Under the pieces are notes generated by a model. That model searched no databases. It had not been told where the DNA came from and saw only the letters and a list, made by a program, of their open reading frames with translations. From positions 1 to 64,000 of the forward strand of contig NZ_JALGYW010000005.1 of NCBI RefSeq assembly GCF_023111095.1: a stretch of 64,000 bases of DNA. The letters run 5' to 3'. This DNA is from Maribellus sp. YY47. Its GTDB lineage: Bacteria; Bacteroidota; Bacteroidia; Bacteroidales; Prolixibacteraceae. The position numbers and the translations under genes are program-made. Below, one piece after another: positions 53,707-62,609 of this stretch (position 1 is the stretch's first letter; every line of letters starts with the position of its first letter).

Positions 53707-55017
53707 CTATACCTGCTGAACCGGATGAAAAAGCTTTGATACCTGTTCTTTTACTTCTTCTTCGCTCGGATGGATATCAAAAACAATTTCAGGTTTCAGA
53801 TAAAACAATTCGTTTTCTTGCTTGAATTTTTCTTCGCCACCACCGGTAATGTTCAGCATGATCAGGTCATCTGCCTTTACCGTTCCGTTTTTGGCTGCGG
53901 CAATTAAAGTAGCGGTTGCCACCGCCGACGCCGGGTGAATGTCGTTACCCTCGGTTTCGAGGAAGAGTTTTCCGGCCTCTGCCGCTTCCTGGTTGGTTGC
54001 CAGAAGCACATCGCCGCCTGCATCCATCATGGCATCGTACAGGCCGCCGGTTATCGGGTACGGAGGTTTGCGGTTCGATAACACCTTGGCTACAATTTCT
54101 TCTACCTGCGTCCGTGCGTGATGATCGTCAAACGGAAGCATGGCTCTTGATCCGGCTTTCCATGCATCGTGGATCGGTTTAAACGGGAGGTTTTGCGAAA
54201 CCATCAGTTTCATTTTGTTGGAACCAAAACGTCCGTCTTCAATTAAACGGAGGTTGGCTTCCCAGGCCGCAATCGCTCCTGTTCCGCTCCCAATGGCCTG
54301 AAAATAATAATCAGGAATACGTCCGATGGTAGTAGTGGCCGAAAGCATGGTTGTAGCCATTCCGTCGCGGCGTGCAACGTTTTTGGCTCCGCCTTCAGCT
54401 ATAAATCCCGGAGTGGCCGCCACAATGTTCGATAAATGGATGGCATCGAAATAATCGCTGCCCGAGCGGCTGCAGATCAGTTTTACGCAATCGTTGATGG
54501 GTTGATCGAACCACAGCGCTTTGATGTTGTCTTCGGGAACACTTATTAAGAGCGGAATATTGTTATCGGAACAAACTTTAGCAAAGGCTCTTGATGTATT
54601 TCCTGCCGAAGCTACCACGAGAATCTTGTCCATATCATCGCCCATTCTTCCGCAAACCGAATACGCTTCCGTTTCTTTGAACGAACAAGTTTTCATGTTG
54701 GCGCCCTTTTCGGGCCAGTATCCGCTAAAGGTAATCCAAAGATTTTTGAGACCCAATGCCTGGGCAAGCCCTTCACTTTTGTAGGTTACAGGAGCAGAAG
54801 ATCCTTCCAAAGTCCGGTTGATGGGTAACCAGTCGGCAAATTTGTACAAGCCCCACGAGTCGTCTTTTACTTCAATTTGCTTCTTCTCATACATCGCCCT
54901 GATGAGCGTTGGCTCCACTTCTCCCGGTGCATCCAGCAACCAACCGGTATCTTTAAAAGTTTTACCTGTTTTAATCGATTTTAGCTGGTACCCGGTTTTT
55001 TCAAAAGTTTTACTCAT
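53707..55017 (-). CDS. PLP-dependent threonine synthase-like enzyme, possibly cysteate synthase
   Basis: Fold type II PLP enzyme of 436 residues from the ATG at 55017 (MSKTFEKTGYQLKSIKTGK); an earlier in-frame start would add 49 residues without family match. The PLP lysine is probably Lys114 in MKTCSFKETEAY and the phosphate loop is GSGTGA. It is unlike the usual Bacteroidota ThrC and lacks the N-terminal zinc cysteines of archaeal threonine synthase. Its overall form recalls the cysteate synthase family (phosphoserine plus sulfite gives cysteate), known from methanogens and reported for sulfonolipid-forming Bacteroidota. The choice between cysteate and threonine synthase is from memory and should be tested. 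Confidence 0.6.
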   Translation of the reverse strand: MSKTFEKTGYQLKSIKTGKTFKDTGWLLDAPGEVEPTLIRAMYEKKQIEVKDDSWGLYKFADWLPINRTLEGSSAPVTYKSEGLAQALGLKNLWITFSGYWPEKGANMKTCSFKETEAYSVCGRMGDDMDKILVVASAGNTSRAFAKVCSDNNIPLLISVPEDNIKALWFDQPINDCVKLICSRSGSDYFDAIHLSNIVAATPGFIAEGGAKNVARRDGMATTMLSATTTIGRIPDYYFQAIGSGTGAIAAWEANLRLIEDGRFGSNKMKLMVSQNLPFKPIHDAWKAGSRAMLPFDDHHARTQVEEIVAKVLSNRKPPYPITGGLYDAMMDAGGDVLLATNQEAAEAGKLFLETEGNDIHPASAVATATLIAAAKNGTVKADDLIMLNITGGGEEKFKQENELFYLKPEIVFDIHPSEEEVKEQVSKLFHPVQQV

Positions 55018-55378
55018 TGTCTCAAAATTGAACAGAGCACAAAAATAATATTTTGAGCGGGCTTTAAAATAACCTTTGGGCATTTTCGTGAAACAGGCGG
55101 CGAGGATTAATATAATGACTGCTAACCTTTTTTTATCAGCGAATTGAATGGTATGCGCAATCAATCCTTTATTTACACTGAACTGGCTGTGTTAAAGGTT
55201 TGGCTGTTTCGACCGCAGGAAAAGCGATACTTAACAGCTTTTTTTGTCCCCGTTCTTTGCTTATTTGGATTGATTATTTTTAGGGTTCTATGCTTTTAAA
55301 AATGAATGAGATACATTTATTTTAGGATGAGTAAGGAATTTCATGAAAAGCTTTACGTACACGGATCAAAACTAAACC
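55018..55378. other. 361-base divergent gap before the DoxX/TIM gene
   Basis: No gene is supported. On the minus strand TATTTTTG (55047-55040) is a possible -7 element about 16 bases from the threonine synthase-like start, without a clear -33. On the plus strand TATTTTTA after TTTGGATTGA is close to, but not a match for, the promoter consensus of the 55379 gene. Confidence 0.35.
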
Positions 55379-56875
55379 ATGAACTGGATAAAACTCGCAA
55401 TTACTGCCTTTCGGATGATCATAGGCTGGCATTTCCTTTACGAAGGAATATCGAAATTGTTGGTAGAAAACTGGAGTGCCGCCTCTTATCTGGCGAATTC
55501 CACCGGGCCGTTTTCCGGATTTTATCACTGGATGGGGAGTTCAGACTTTTTGATGAGCGTTATTGATCCTTTGAATGTTGCCGGCTTGATACTGATCGGT
55601 CTTGGATTGTTTTTGGGACTTGCTGTCCGCGTTTCTTCTTGGTCCGGAATTCTTTTACTCCTGCTTTATTACTTTGCATATCCTCCGTTTGGCGGGACTT
55701 TTACTGCCGGCATGGAAGGAAACCTTTTTATCGTAAACAAAAATTTAATTGAAGCAATTGCCCTTGCAGTCCTGATTGTTTTGCCTGAAAATGGATGGGG
55801 CTTGCATGCTCTTTCATTCAAATTTAAAAAGGAAAAGAAAGAGGAAGCAGCGGCTAGTTATTCACGGCGGGAGGCGATTAAAAACCTGGCCACCATTCCT
55901 GCACTTGGAGTTCTGGGAATAGGAGCGCTTCGCGATCAGAAAACCTATGGAGTGGATGCACTTTCGGGAGCTACTGTTCAGATTGGCGGTGTTGACATCA
56001 AAGAATTAAAAAAAACTGTGCCGATGGGGAAAATCGGGCCACACGAGATTAGCCGTTTGGTGGCAGGGGGAAATTTAATCGGAGGCTGGGCTCATTCGCG
56101 CGATCTGCATTATGTGCCTTCTCTGTTCAGGGCGTACAACACCGAACGCAAAATCTTCGAAACCCTGATGTTGCTCGAAAAAACGGGTGTAAACACCATC
56201 AATATTGGTTTCCCGACGAATGAGCTGATGGCAAAATATAAGAAAGTTACGGGCAGTAAGATTAAAGTTATTTCGCAGGTTCATCCCGATATGGAGAAGA
56301 ACGACTACTACGTAAACATCGATAAAGCAATTGATTTTGGGGTTGATATTGTCCAGGTGCAGGGAAATTGGTGCGACTGGCTGGTGCGCGACAATCGGTT
56401 GGATGTGATTGAAAAGATGCTGGATCGTATTCGCACTCAGGGATACACCGCCGGACTGGCCTCACACACGGTGGACTCGCTGATGACCTGCGAAGAAAAC
56501 GGAATTATTCCGGACTACTACATGAAAACCATGCACCACGATAATTACTGGTCGGCGCATCCGCGTGAAAACCGTGTGCCTTTTGAAGTGGACGGTAAAA
56601 AGTACGCCGATCACAACCGGTTTCACGACAACTGTTTTTGCTTGTTTCCAGATAAAACTGTAGAATTTGTTGAACGGGCGAAGGTGCCGGTGATGGGATT
56701 TAAAGTACTGGCGGCAGGAGCCATTCAGCCCGAAGATGGTTTTGAATGGGCCTTTCGTAATGGTGCAGATTTTATTTGCGTGGGAATGTTTGATTTCCAG
56801 GTGGTGCAAAATGCAAACGTTACCAACGATGTGCTTGATAAATTGCAGGGACGTACACGTGCGTGGTACGGCTAG
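55379..56875 (+). CDS. DoxX-like membrane domain fused to an exported TIM-barrel domain
   Basis: A 498-residue fusion. Residues 1-140 form a four-helix DoxX-type domain (FRMIIGWHFLYEGISKLL is its signature start). A basic linker follows, then SRREAIKNLATIPALGVLGIG (from 162), which looks like an internal twin-arginine signal. Residues about 215-498 resemble an aldo/keto reductase-type barrel (PMGKIGPHEISRLVAGGNLIGGWAHSRD), though later motifs differ and contain several Cys and His (CFCLFPDKT). The fused arrangement puts the barrel in the periplasm, tied to a small quinone-linked-type membrane module. Its reaction is unknown. It is divergent from the threonine synthase-like gene and convergent with the DUF72 gene only 14 bases away. 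Confidence 0.75.
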   Translation: MNWIKLAITAFRMIIGWHFLYEGISKLLVENWSAASYLANSTGPFSGFYHWMGSSDFLMSVIDPLNVAGLILIGLGLFLGLAVRVSSWSGILLLLLYYFAYPPFGGTFTAGMEGNLFIVNKNLIEAIALAVLIVLPENGWGLHALSFKFKKEKKEEAAASYSRREAIKNLATIPALGVLGIGALRDQKTYGVDALSGATVQIGGVDIKELKKTVPMGKIGPHEISRLVAGGNLIGGWAHSRDLHYVPSLFRAYNTERKIFETLMLLEKTGVNTINIGFPTNELMAKYKKVTGSKIKVISQVHPDMEKNDYYVNIDKAIDFGVDIVQVQGNWCDWLVRDNRLDVIEKMLDRIRTQGYTAGLASHTVDSLMTCEENGIIPDYYMKTMHHDNYWSAHPRENRVPFEVDGKKYADHNRFHDNCFCLFPDKTVEFVERAKVPVMGFKVLAAGAIQPEDGFEWAFRNGADFICVGMFDFQVVQNANVTNDVLDKLQGRTRAWYG

Positions 56876-56889
56876 ACAACAACCGGGTC

Positions 56890-57771
56890 TCAGAATAATT
56901 TACCATTCAGATGCGGACCTCTTACCGAGAAACCGAGTTTTTCATTTAAATTCTGAATAAAATGTGCTGCCAGTTTTGGCGATTCTTCTTCGATATTTTG
57001 ATGCACAAAAAAGTAAAGATTTTCAAGTCCGTTTTCAACCCAATCTTCAATGCGTGTCACCCATTCGTCGAGGCGAGTGTAATCGGAAGAGTGATTCGCG
57101 CCGACATAACGAATAAAGGCTGACGGTGTTGTTAGCCGCATGTGAAGCATGTCGCGCCTGCCGGCTGTGTCGACAATAATATTGGTGACATTATTTTCTT
57201 CCAGAAAAGCATAAAGTTCGCTGCTGATCTTTTCATCGTCGAACCACGATTGGTTTCTTAGTTCAACAGCCAACGGAATCCCCACGGGAAAAGAAGTGAC
57301 GAATTCTTTTAAATACTTGAAATCTTTGTAGGTAAAATTATCATTCAGCTGCAAAAATACCATTCCCAGTTTCGACTCAAAATTGCTGATGTGCAGGCAA
57401 AATTCATCTGCAAGGTATTTTACATCCCTTAAGCGTTTAAAATGGCTGATCGTTCTGGTTATCTTCGGAAAGAATTTAAAATCATCCGGAGTTTTTCTGT
57501 GCCAGGCAGTAACCTGCTCAACTCGTGGAGTGCCATAAAAGGAGGCATTTAATTCAATGCTGTTGAATTGTGATGCGTAATAAGCCAATTCATCTCTAAT
57601 CCCTTTTGGATAAAATCCCTTTAACTCTGTTCTGTTCCATTTGGCGCAACCAACGTATACCTCAGGTTTTCCGTTTTTTCCCGCCTGTTTCAACACTTTC
57701 TCCGTGTCTTTGTGGTCCGGGGGGAGCTCAAAGTTAACCTCCGAGAGATTATCAACATTTCCAAAAATCAT
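56890..57771 (-). CDS. DUF72 family protein
   Basis: Cytoplasmic TIM-barrel-like protein of 293 residues from the ATG at 57771; a TTG at 57801 would add ten residues. DUF72 motifs are clear: VYVGCAKWNR...FYP, FNSIELNASFYGTP, FKFFPKITRTISH, VFLQLNDNF, VELRNQSW, IRYVGANHSSDYTRLDEWV and LYFFVHQN. The function is not established for the family. It lies 95 or more bases after the PNGase-type gene on the same strand and ends 14 bases from the convergent DoxX fusion; no terminator is visible between them. Confidence 0.9.
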   Translation of the reverse strand: MIFGNVDNLSEVNFELPPDHKDTEKVLKQAGKNGKPEVYVGCAKWNRTELKGFYPKGIRDELAYYASQFNSIELNASFYGTPRVEQVTAWHRKTPDDFKFFPKITRTISHFKRLRDVKYLADEFCLHISNFESKLGMVFLQLNDNFTYKDFKYLKEFVTSFPVGIPLAVELRNQSWFDDEKISSELYAFLEENNVTNIIVDTAGRRDMLHMRLTTPSAFIRYVGANHSSDYTRLDEWVTRIEDWVENGLENLYFFVHQNIEEESPKLAAHFIQNLNEKLGFSVRGPHLNGKLF

Positions 57772-57896
57772 TCCGCGCGTTTTTAAATTCTGTAAGAACA
57801 AAATTCGCGCTTATTTAACTCAAACGCAAATTTCCGGAAATGTTGATATGTAAAAGATAACTGGTTATCAATTATTTATTGTTAATCTGAAATTTG

Positions 57897-59825
57897 CTAA
57901 CGTCGTCTTCCTCTTTCGGGTACTTTGTTAAATCTACGGTTCATTTTGTGTTCGCCATCCACATAAATTTCCATCACATAACGTCCTTCTTCCAGGTGTC
58001 GCAGGTCCAGGCCGGTTTGCGCATCTTTAATGTTGGTAAATTCATGGGTTTCGATGTACCCGCCGTCTTTTGTGATTCTGATTTTTAGTGTTGATGGTTT
58101 GTTGGTTGTGGTGTACACGGTGGCGTAATCGCGAACCATGCGCGGATAAATATTCACCGAAAGATGAGGAACCGATGGATCGACTTTTGTTTCATTATCG
58201 GCTCTGAATGCATAAAACTGTCCGTTTCCGCAGTCGCTTTCAAACAAATGAACGAGGTTTCCTTCGGTGTCTTTCAAACGAAGCCGTCCGTAACCGGCTT
58301 GTGCCAGAAACCAGAATTCCAGCCCATCTCCGGCGGTGTCAACCAGCTGCATGTAATAGTTTCCTTCAGGAAGCTGGATTGTATCGAGATAGGTGGTCGC
58401 AGAGTCAAGCATTTCAGGAGTTTTGGCATATACTGTGTCGTATTCGCTGTTCACAATATAAAGCGAGTTGTCTTTTGGGCGATTGTTGGTCATAAAATCA
58501 ACCACAAATGTTGATGGAATCTTAGGAATGTCTTCGAAACTTGCTTCAAGACTGTTGTCTGCATCCCATTCGTCAGCCACACCGTTCGGATCGGTAAGTG
58601 TTACTGCGAAAGTGTTGGTGCCGGGATTGGCATCTATTTCTCCGGGCAGGGTAATTACAGCGCCTTCATAAAAGCCGAGGTTGCCTTCCCATTTGTAGGT
58701 TTTTTCTGCAAACCCCACTGTTTTGTAGACAATGTCGAGGCTGGTCAGGTCCTGTTTCCCCAGGTTTCTGATTTTTATGATCGGACTGAATCCTCTCGGA
58801 TTAAAACGGTTGTAATTGTCTTTACTGTTGGGCGCAATAATTTCTTCGATAATTACGTCGTTCGTGTGGTTGGGCTCTCCGTATTGGAAAAAATAGGAAG
58901 TGATCTGCTCTTTGGGCTGATCGATATTATTGGCGGTGAGTGGCTCCATGTTCAGATCGAGGGTGTGTTTCGATTTGGAGAGCTGAATGTCGATTACATC
59001 GGGCACTTGCAAATCGCCGGGGCACCAATAGGCGCGGTCAAAGATCCACGTTCCGCCCTGCGGGTAAAGTGGGTTATTTCCACAGTCTTTCCACATATCG
59101 CGATGATCAACCACCTGGTCATCAAAAACTAGCTCGCGCCAGCGGCTGCAAAACTCGCTACATCCACTGGGTTCGTCCATTCCATGCCCCGTATGTTGAA
59201 TCCGGAATCTTCCAAAAGCTGCATTTTTAGCTGTTTTAACTTTTATTGGAGTTAACTGCGTTTCGATGTTGTTGGCCGGGTTTCCGTATTGATAGTTTCC
59301 GTCCCACATTTTCTGAACGGTAATAAAGTCAGCTACCTGAGGGCCATACGTGATGTCGAAATCAATACTCAGGTCCCAGCCTAGCTCCGGTGATTCGTAT
59401 CCCGAGTGAATGTATTCCAGTTCCACGCTGTCGCGCAAAAAGGTCTGAAAGTCGGTAACGTCGATGCTCCAGGTAAAGCTCCATCCCTCTTTAAAATTGC
59501 TTCCGTAGGGTGTTAGCATGCGGCCGATTTCAAAATTTACTGCTTTGCCGTTCTTCCCGCCCTGACGCAGAATTTTTACGCGGTCCATGTAGTCCCAGTG
59601 TGCAATCGCCCTGTCTTCAGGATATGCCAGGGTGAGATTCATAACCACCCGCCGAACGTTTTCACTGGCTGAAGGAAATTTGCCCCAGTTGACAAAGCTT
59701 TTCACTCCTTGCGAAGGATCGGTGACTATGGTTACTTTGTCGAACACTTTAACATTGGAAGGTTGGGAGAAAGCGAATTGTCCGCAAAACAGGACAATGA
59801 GCAGAAGGATAAGTTTCTTATTCAT
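57897..59825 (-). CDS. Exported PNGase F-type peptide:N-glycosidase
   Basis: Secreted protein of 642 residues with a signal peptide (MNKKLILLLIVLFCGQFAFSQ). Residues about 40-275 match the two jelly-roll halves of PNGase F: AIAHWDYMDRVKIL (Asp78 region), SVELEYIHSG, and the diagnostic HTGHGMDEPSGCSEFCSRW with Glu224, followed by WKDCGNNPLYPQGGTWIFDRAYWCPGD. PNGase F cuts the asparagine-GlcNAc bond and frees whole N-glycans from glycoproteins. The C-terminal 350 residues have Ig-like and secretion-signal-like beta sequence (EIYVDGEHKMNRRFNKV). It lies 25 bases after the transglutaminase-like gene on the same strand. Confidence 0.88.
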   Translation of the reverse strand: MNKKLILLLIVLFCGQFAFSQPSNVKVFDKVTIVTDPSQGVKSFVNWGKFPSASENVRRVVMNLTLAYPEDRAIAHWDYMDRVKILRQGGKNGKAVNFEIGRMLTPYGSNFKEGWSFTWSIDVTDFQTFLRDSVELEYIHSGYESPELGWDLSIDFDITYGPQVADFITVQKMWDGNYQYGNPANNIETQLTPIKVKTAKNAAFGRFRIQHTGHGMDEPSGCSEFCSRWRELVFDDQVVDHRDMWKDCGNNPLYPQGGTWIFDRAYWCPGDLQVPDVIDIQLSKSKHTLDLNMEPLTANNIDQPKEQITSYFFQYGEPNHTNDVIIEEIIAPNSKDNYNRFNPRGFSPIIKIRNLGKQDLTSLDIVYKTVGFAEKTYKWEGNLGFYEGAVITLPGEIDANPGTNTFAVTLTDPNGVADEWDADNSLEASFEDIPKIPSTFVVDFMTNNRPKDNSLYIVNSEYDTVYAKTPEMLDSATTYLDTIQLPEGNYYMQLVDTAGDGLEFWFLAQAGYGRLRLKDTEGNLVHLFESDCGNGQFYAFRADNETKVDPSVPHLSVNIYPRMVRDYATVYTTTNKPSTLKIRITKDGGYIETHEFTNIKDAQTGLDLRHLEEGRYVMEIYVDGEHKMNRRFNKVPERGRRR

Positions 59826-59850
59826 CAGACTTGAATGTTTTCAATGGTTT

Positions 59851-61134
59851 TTATTTCGAAAGGATGAGTTGAATATCTTGTTGTGCATTGTTGCCGGTCG
59901 TAACAGCGAATGTTTTGTCGACGTTTTGTTCCGGATTGCTGACCAAAAACTGGTAGCTTGTATTTTTCTTCAACTTAAATTGAAGGAAGTGATTCAGGTC
60001 GTCGGTTTTGCGTGGAGAATATCCAAAATTAACGTTCTCGCCGTCTTTTTGAACATCTACCCGGCAGCTCAGACGCGACTCACTGGAACTTGTGTTTTCG
60101 TCGGCAAAAACAACCACGTTGACCAGCAGTTCATCTTCGGCAAGCTGGCTGTTTTGTACTGATTTCTCGTACAAATCGATGTAGCGTTGAGTAACGTTGT
60201 GTCCCCAAATATAAGGCTTCACTTCCTGAGCCCGTTGTTTCATTCGTTGGTAACGCGGGCGCATCTCTTCGGGGAGTTTGGAAAGGTCTACCACGTTGGC
60301 AACATATGGGCCGTCGACTGCCGCATAATAAGGAAGTCCGGTTGGTTTATAAGACGTGGCATAGATCCAGTGGAGCATGTTATCGGGATCGGCCTTGCCT
60401 GCATCTGCCACAAACCACGATTGATCCAAGGTGTCTACATAATATTCGATAAACTTCCAGTCTCCGTCGATCCATACTTCGCTCCAGGTGTGATTGCCTT
60501 TGTAGTTGGTCCACATGGCAGTTCCGGCCAGGCGCGATGGGATTCCCACGGCCCGGTAGGCATCGGTGAGTAAAATGGAGAGTCCGGTGCAGGTTGCCAT
60601 GTGTTCCTTCATGGCCTGTAACGGACTTATATCGACCCGCGAACGATTGGTGTTGTACTCTACATCCACTTCTTTGGGAATGTTGTGTGCAATGTCCATC
60701 AAAACTTCCACCATATCGTCTTTCCCTTTTGCATATTTCGAAAAGCGTTCGTAAAAGCCGGGTCTCCAGCGATCCCTGTCTTCCGAAATATTGGCGTAGG
60801 GCAACACTTCATTCAAAAAAACAGAATCGGGTAAAGCTGCGCACCAGGGGAATTCCTTGCGGGCTTTATACGCATATTCGTTGTTCTCGAGCAGAAAATC
60901 AGCGGTTAAAGTGGTCAGGTCGCGCTCGGGCATGTAGCTGATAAGAAAGGCCATTCCTTCTTTCTCTTCTGAAGGAGCGTCGGTAAGGGCCTTCTGCAAT
61001 TCTGTCGCATTTTCACCGGCTTTTACCAAAGCCGAATCAAGCAGGGTATAATATTCTTCTGGAATTCCGGGGTACTTCGACTGACAGGCAATCGCCAGCA
61101 TAACAGTCGCAACGAGTAGTAGCAGCTTATTCAT
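59851..61134 (-). CDS. Transglutaminase-fold lipoprotein
   Basis: Lipoprotein of 427 residues (lipobox LAIAC, Cys17). Residues about 140-235 form a transglutaminase-like core with Cys182 in ATCTGLSILLTDAYRAVGIPSRL and His215 in GNHTWSEVWIDGDW; the third catalytic position, usually Asp, appears to be Glu230 in WKFIEYY. The rest is a beta-rich C-terminal domain (VNVVVFADENT). Enzymes of this fold can be proteases, cross-linkers or, in eukaryotes, peptide:N-glycanases. It is the upstream partner of the PNGase F-type gene in one operon. Confidence 0.82.
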   Translation of the reverse strand: MNKLLLLVATVMLAIACQSKYPGIPEEYYTLLDSALVKAGENATELQKALTDAPSEEKEGMAFLISYMPERDLTTLTADFLLENNEYAYKARKEFPWCAALPDSVFLNEVLPYANISEDRDRWRPGFYERFSKYAKGKDDMVEVLMDIAHNIPKEVDVEYNTNRSRVDISPLQAMKEHMATCTGLSILLTDAYRAVGIPSRLAGTAMWTNYKGNHTWSEVWIDGDWKFIEYYVDTLDQSWFVADAGKADPDNMLHWIYATSYKPTGLPYYAAVDGPYVANVVDLSKLPEEMRPRYQRMKQRAQEVKPYIWGHNVTQRYIDLYEKSVQNSQLAEDELLVNVVVFADENTSSSESRLSCRVDVQKDGENVNFGYSPRKTDDLNHFLQFKLKKNTSYQFLVSNPEQNVDKTFAVTTGNNAQQDIQLILSK

Positions 61135-61245
61135 CTTTTTGAGTTATTAAAATATTTTAATAATAAACAAAACTAACACAAAAAAATGAACAATAAACTT
61201 GTGGAGGGAAAAAATCCCTGAAAAAATGAAGGGAGTGAATGAATG

Positions 61246-61282
61246 AAGCCGGCTGATAATTAAATGATTAATCGGCCGGCTT
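61246..61282 (-). terminator. Hairpin after the DFR-like reductase gene
   Basis: AAGCCGGC with following TGATAATT (61246-61261) pairs with GATTAATC and GGCCGGCTT (to 61282), with one G-U pair and a bulge. It is 38 bases past the minus-strand stop. The U-run is poor, so efficiency is uncertain. Confidence 0.6.
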
Positions 61283-61319
61283 ATTACGTATTAATGAGAT
61301 AAAGGTCGGTGTCCGTTTC

Positions 61320-62378
61320 TTAAATCAAACCGTTGTCGATGAGTTGCTGAAACATCTCGTTGAGCGATTCGTCTACAGAGCGGTAATTCATTTTCAGTTC
61401 GTTGATGCTTTTTGAATTATCCGCTACAAAAGGGAGCCCCATGTTGCGTGAAATGTATTTTCGTGTCACGGCTTTGTTGATCATTGGTCCCATCAACCAG
61501 ATCAGCCATTTGGGCATTTCCTTTTTCGGGATGGGGTATTTGTCGCCGTATTTGGGTTGAAGGGCTTTGGCCATGTCGATAAACCAGGTATTGTGGCCTG
61601 AAATGATGTAACGGCCACTTGCGTCGGGTTTAAATCCGGCCAAAAAATGTGCCTCGGCTACATCGCGTACATCCACCAAACCCATGCCCAGTTTGGGAGC
61701 ACCCATTTTGAGTTTGCCATCGCCAAAGGGCTGGATGATCCGGAAACTCTCGGAAGTAACCTGCGTGGGGTTAATTGCCGGGCCAATCACCAGGCTGGGA
61801 TTTATCACCACCAACTCCCACTGCAGTTGTTCTTCACAAATTTTCCAGGCTTCTTTTTCTGCCAGTGTTTTGGAATACGAGTAAGGTTGGTGTTCGAGCG
61901 AAGAACTGGTGTTCCATACTTCTTCAGTAAAAACCTTGCCGGGAGCGTGGTTCAGGTCGGCATTGTCGCCATAAATGGCAGCCACGCTGCTGGTAAGAAC
62001 CACCCGCTTCACCGATTCCGTTTGGTTGGCTTGTTCCAGTACATTGCGGGTTCCCAGTTTGGCCGGGTTGATGAGGTCTTTCTGCGGATCTTTTACATCG
62101 GTAACAAAGGGCGATGCCGTGTGGAAAACCAGCTCACAACCGGTCATAGCTTCGGCATACGATCCTTCTTCGAGTAAATCGGCCCTGAAATAGCGGATCT
62201 CACCCGGTGTGTTTTGGGCAATCCCGTCGAGGTATTTTAGTTTTTCCTTATCGTCCGGATTCCGAACTGCTGCATGCACCGTTAATCCTTCTTCAAGAAG
62301 TTTTTTTACCAGCCAGCCTGCCACATAACCGGTGGCACCGGTAACCAGTACGGGTTTTGATTTATCGATCGTCTTCAT
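61320..62378 (-). CDS. Dihydroflavonol-4-reductase-like NAD(P)-dependent reductase
   Basis: Extended short-chain dehydrogenase of 352 residues. Rossmann motif VTGATGYVAGWLVKKLL, then VFHTASPF, VLTSSVAAIYG, catalytic YxxxK in QPYSYSKTLAEKEAW and NPSLVIGP are the DFR/cinnamoyl-CoA reductase pattern. It should reduce an aldehyde or ketone with NADPH. The bacterial substrate is unknown. It is a single gene, divergent from the flavoprotein downstream. Confidence 0.88.
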   Translation of the reverse strand: MKTIDKSKPVLVTGATGYVAGWLVKKLLEEGLTVHAAVRNPDDKEKLKYLDGIAQNTPGEIRYFRADLLEEGSYAEAMTGCELVFHTASPFVTDVKDPQKDLINPAKLGTRNVLEQANQTESVKRVVLTSSVAAIYGDNADLNHAPGKVFTEEVWNTSSSLEHQPYSYSKTLAEKEAWKICEEQLQWELVVINPSLVIGPAINPTQVTSESFRIIQPFGDGKLKMGAPKLGMGLVDVRDVAEAHFLAGFKPDASGRYIISGHNTWFIDMAKALQPKYGDKYPIPKKEMPKWLIWLMGPMINKAVTRKYISRNMGLPFVADNSKSINELKMNYRSVDESLNEMFQQLIDNGLI

Positions 62379-62609
62379 AATCTATTGGTTCATAAAGTTA
62401 GTTTTCTATGCCGTAACGGGGCTTGTCCGGAAAATTCGTTGCCCCTAAGAATTTTGTTTGCAAGTATAGTTTTACTTGATCTAATAATCCCTGATTCATC
62501 ATTAATAAAATGTAAAATCAACCTTTCTTTTGGCATTAAAGATGCTTAAGAGGATAAAATTCGATAGCCTTGCGACACCTATAATATTTACCAACTAAAA
62601 AACCGAAAT

